Below are positions 6,063 through 7,775 of a DNA stretch of 7,775 nt, one piece after another. The translations under genes and the position numbers were made by a program. How positions within the stretch are numbered: position 1 is the first letter of the stretch; the number at the start of each line of letters is the position of its first letter. Origin of the DNA: Rhodocyclaceae bacterium. GTDB taxonomy: Bacteria; Pseudomonadota; Gammaproteobacteria; Burkholderiales; Rhodocyclaceae. Under the pieces are notes generated by a model, which did no database searches, was not told the origin of the DNA, and was given only the letters and a program-made list of their open reading frames with translations. The DNA lies in NCBI GenBank assembly GCA_020849155.1, contig JADLGU010000414.1:1-7775 (forward strand). Direction: 5' to 3'.

Positions 6063-7337
6063 ATGGCCTTCCTGATCGACCGCCGCATCGCCGGCCGGCA
6101 CAAGTCGGCCGTCAATCGCGAGCGATTCATGCGCCGCTTCCGCGGCCAGATCAAGGAGGCCGTGGACCGCGCCATCAAGCGCCGCTCGATCAAGCAGGTC
6201 GACTCCGGCGAGAAGGTCTCGATCCCGGCGCGCGACATCTCCGAGCCGGTGTTCCGCCAGGGCCACGGCGGCGTCTGGGAGTCGGTGCACCCGGGCAACG
6301 AGGAATACCGCGCCGGCGACCGCATCCCGCGCCCGCAGCGCGGCGCCGGCGGCAGCGGGGGCGCCGCCTCGAACGAGGGCGAGGGCGAGGACGACTTCGT
6401 CTTCGAGCTCTCGCGCGAGGAGTTCCTCGACTACTTCTTCGAGGACCTGGCCCTGCCCAACCTGGTCAAGACCCAGCTCGCCACCACGCGCGACTACAAG
6501 ACCACCCGCGCCGGCTACAGCGTCGAGGGCACGCCGACCAACATCCACGTCGTGCGCTCGCTGCGCGGCGCCATCGGCCGGCGCATCGCCCTGGCCTCGC
6601 CGCTGCTCGACGAGCTGCGCGCGCTGCTCGAGGAGCGCGAGCGGCTGGAGGCCGAGCCGGTGCCGGACATGCTGCGCATCCAGGCGCTCACGGAACAGAT
6701 CCACGCCCTGCGCACGCGCATCTACCGCATCCCCTACCTCGACCCCTTCGACCTGCGCTACCGCAACCGGGTGCGGGTGCCGCAGCCGGCGGCGCGCGCC
6801 GTGATGTTCTGCCTGATGGACGTCTCCGGCTCGATGGACGAGACCAAGAAGGACATCGCCAAGCGCTTCTTCACCCTGCTCTACCTGTTCCTGACGCGCA
6901 ACTACGACACCGTGGACGTGGTCTTCATCCGCCACCACACCCAGGCCGAGGAGGTCGACGAGGAGACCTTCTTCAAGTCGCGCGAGACCGGCGGCACGGT
7001 GGTGTCCACCGCGCTGAAACTGATGCAGGAGATCGTCGCCGCCCGCTACCCCACCGCCGACTGGAACCTCTACGGCGCCCAGGCCTCGGACGGCGACAAC
7101 TGGCACGACGACTCGCCGCAGTGCCGCCACCTGCTCGCCGCCGAGCTGCTGCCGCTGCTGCAGTACTTCGCCTACGTCGAGATCGCCGAGGCCGAGCCGC
7201 AGAACCTGTGGCAGGAGTACGAGAAGGTGGCCGAGCAGCACAAGGGCCGCTTCGCCATGCAGCACATCCGCGGCGTGGAGGAGATCTATCCCGTGTTCCG
7301 CGAGCTGTTCAAGAAGACCAATGCCTTCGCCTACTGA
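6063..7337 (+). CDS. yeaH: YeaH/YhbH family protein (DUF444) with VWA-like domain
   Basis: This 424-residue protein matches the usual family length (E. coli YeaH ~427). The N-terminus MAFLIDRRIAGRHKSAVNRERFMRRFR is basic. A Gly/Ser-rich acidic linker (about 94-111) precedes the segment FELSREEFLDYFFEDLALPNLVK (114-136), which is strongly family-like. The C-terminal half is a von Willebrand factor A fold: CLMDVSGSMDE (250-260) gives the DxSxS metal-binding motif (Asp253, Ser255, Ser257). GGTVVS (310-315) supplies the expected Thr, and GAQASDGDNW (338-347) supplies the distal Asp. The metal site therefore looks intact, unlike degenerate VWA proteins. The biochemical role is unestablished; the gene is nearly always next to prkA and often spoVR. 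The start ATG at 6063 has a GGAGG site at 6053-6057. The stop overlaps the spoVR start by 17 bp. Confidence 0.95.
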   Translation: MAFLIDRRIAGRHKSAVNRERFMRRFRGQIKEAVDRAIKRRSIKQVDSGEKVSIPARDISEPVFRQGHGGVWESVHPGNEEYRAGDRIPRPQRGAGGSGGAASNEGEGEDDFVFELSREEFLDYFFEDLALPNLVKTQLATTRDYKTTRAGYSVEGTPTNIHVVRSLRGAIGRRIALASPLLDELRALLEERERLEAEPVPDMLRIQALTEQIHALRTRIYRIPYLDPFDLRYRNRVRVPQPAARAVMFCLMDVSGSMDETKKDIAKRFFTLLYLFLTRNYDTVDVVFIRHHTQAEEVDEETFFKSRETGGTVVSTALKLMQEIVAARYPTADWNLYGAQASDGDNWHDDSPQCRHLLAAELLPLLQYFAYVEIAEAEPQNLWQEYEKVAEQHKGRFAMQHIRGVEEIYPVFRELFKKTNAFAY

Positions 7338-7775
7338 ACCCGTCGCCGCCGAAGCGAAGACGAAGCCGGCGCGCGGCGCGCGGCGCCTGCCGACCGGCTC
7401 GGAGTGGACCTTCGAGGCGCTGGAGCGCTACGAGCGCGCCCTCGGCCGCATGGCGAAGGAATTCGGCCTCGACACCTACCCGGTGCAGTTGGAGATCATC
7501 AGCTCCGAGCAGATGATGGACGCCTACGCCAGCGCCGGCATGCCCACCGGCTACCACCACTGGAGCTACGGCAAGCACTTCATCGCCACTGAGAAGCGCT
7601 ACAAGCGCGGCGAGATGGGGCTGGCCTACGAGATCGTCATCAACTCGAATCCCTGCATCGCCTACCTGATGGAGGAGAACACGCTGACCATGCAGGCGCT
7701 GGTGATCGCCCACGCCGCCTACGGCCACAACGCCTTCTTCAAGGGCAACCACCTGTTCCGCCAGTGGACCGACGC
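7321..7775 (+). CDS. spoVR: SpoVR/YcgB family protein, N-terminal part (3' truncated by window edge)
   Basis: The frame is open from the ATG at 7321 to the right edge, giving 151 complete codons of a protein usually about 450-510 residues long. The similarity to E. coli YcgB is obvious: WTFEALERY (29-37), LDTYPVQLEIISSEQMMDAY (50-69), YHHWSYGKHF (78-87), AYEIVINSNPCIAYLMEENT (102-121) and HAAYGHNAFFKGN (131-143). The invariant-looking His and Asn residues in the last block suggest metal or ligand binding, but this is not shown. The name comes from B. subtilis spore-cortex formation; in non-sporing Proteobacteria the role is unknown. The first ~24 residues (Ala/Pro/Lys-rich) are poorly conserved. 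The ATG at 7321 is kept because no other ATG/GTG/TTG occurs in frame before Met44. It overlaps yeaH by 17 bp, and only a weak AAGAAG lies upstream, so translational coupling to yeaH is likely. Confidence 0.95.
   Translation, partial: MPSPTEPVAAEAKTKPARGARRLPTGSEWTFEALERYERALGRMAKEFGLDTYPVQLEIISSEQMMDAYASAGMPTGYHHWSYGKHFIATEKRYKRGEMGLAYEIVINSNPCIAYLMEENTLTMQALVIAHAAYGHNAFFKGNHLFRQWTD

Noticed and set aside
4073..6325. 750-residue open frame on the minus strand opposite prkA and the start of yeaH
   Set aside because: Low-complexity Leu/Val/Gly/Asp-rich translation without a recognisable domain. It mirrors the codon bias of the GC-rich prkA gene, whose identity and length are certain.
6341..6395. 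Gly/Ser-rich then Glu-rich stretch in yeaH, possibly an insertion
   Set aside because: YeaH family proteins commonly have a Gly-rich linker at this position, so it is not unusual.
5958..7265. 435-residue open frame on the minus strand opposite yeaH
   Set aside because: Same shadow effect. The composition is repetitive, with no motif, while the sense strand encodes a textbook YeaH.

Overview
The window is GC-rich, gene-dense Gram-negative DNA, and almost all of it is coding. The gene content fits a betaproteobacterium, possibly of the Rhodocyclales/Zoogloeales type: a prkA(yeaG)-yeaH-spoVR(ycgB) operon, an ACSM-like acyl-CoA synthetase, a MaoC-type hydratase and a phytochrome-style histidine kinase. 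The taxon is inferred from composition and gene style, not from any marker gene.

Layout. (1) 2-913, plus strand: C-terminal part of a hybrid-sensor-style histidine kinase (end of a GAF domain, coiled coil, HisKA, HATPase_c), entering from the left edge. (2) 846-1640, minus strand: a complete PP2C-type Ser/Thr protein phosphatase. It converges on the kinase, and the two genes overlap by 68 bp at their 3' ends. (3) 1723-2160, plus strand: a small MaoC-like (R)-hydratase, transcribed divergently from the phosphatase across an 82-bp gap. (4) 2161-2262: a cluster of GC-rich palindromes between two convergent genes. One palindrome encodes the last residues of the next gene. (5) 2231-3925, minus strand: a complete AMP-forming acyl-CoA synthetase. 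(6) 3926-4120: a divergent regulatory region, AT-richer than its surroundings, with two good palindromes and promoter-like sequences. (7) 4121 to the right edge, plus strand: prkA, yeaH and the start of spoVR, tightly packed, with a 19-bp gap and then a 17-bp overlap.

How the parts may work together. PrkA is an AAA+-type Ser/Thr kinase, YeaH is a VWA-domain protein and SpoVR is a conserved protein of unknown biochemistry. The three form a widespread stationary-phase/stress module whose mechanism is poorly understood. The PP2C phosphatase about 2.5 kb away is a possible antagonist of the PrkA kinase, but it is not in the same transcription unit, so this is only a hypothesis. The acyl-CoA synthetase and the hydratase could both act on acyl-CoA substrates, though they are convergent and not an operon. 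I saw no tRNA or rRNA, CRISPR array, insertion sequence or phage gene.
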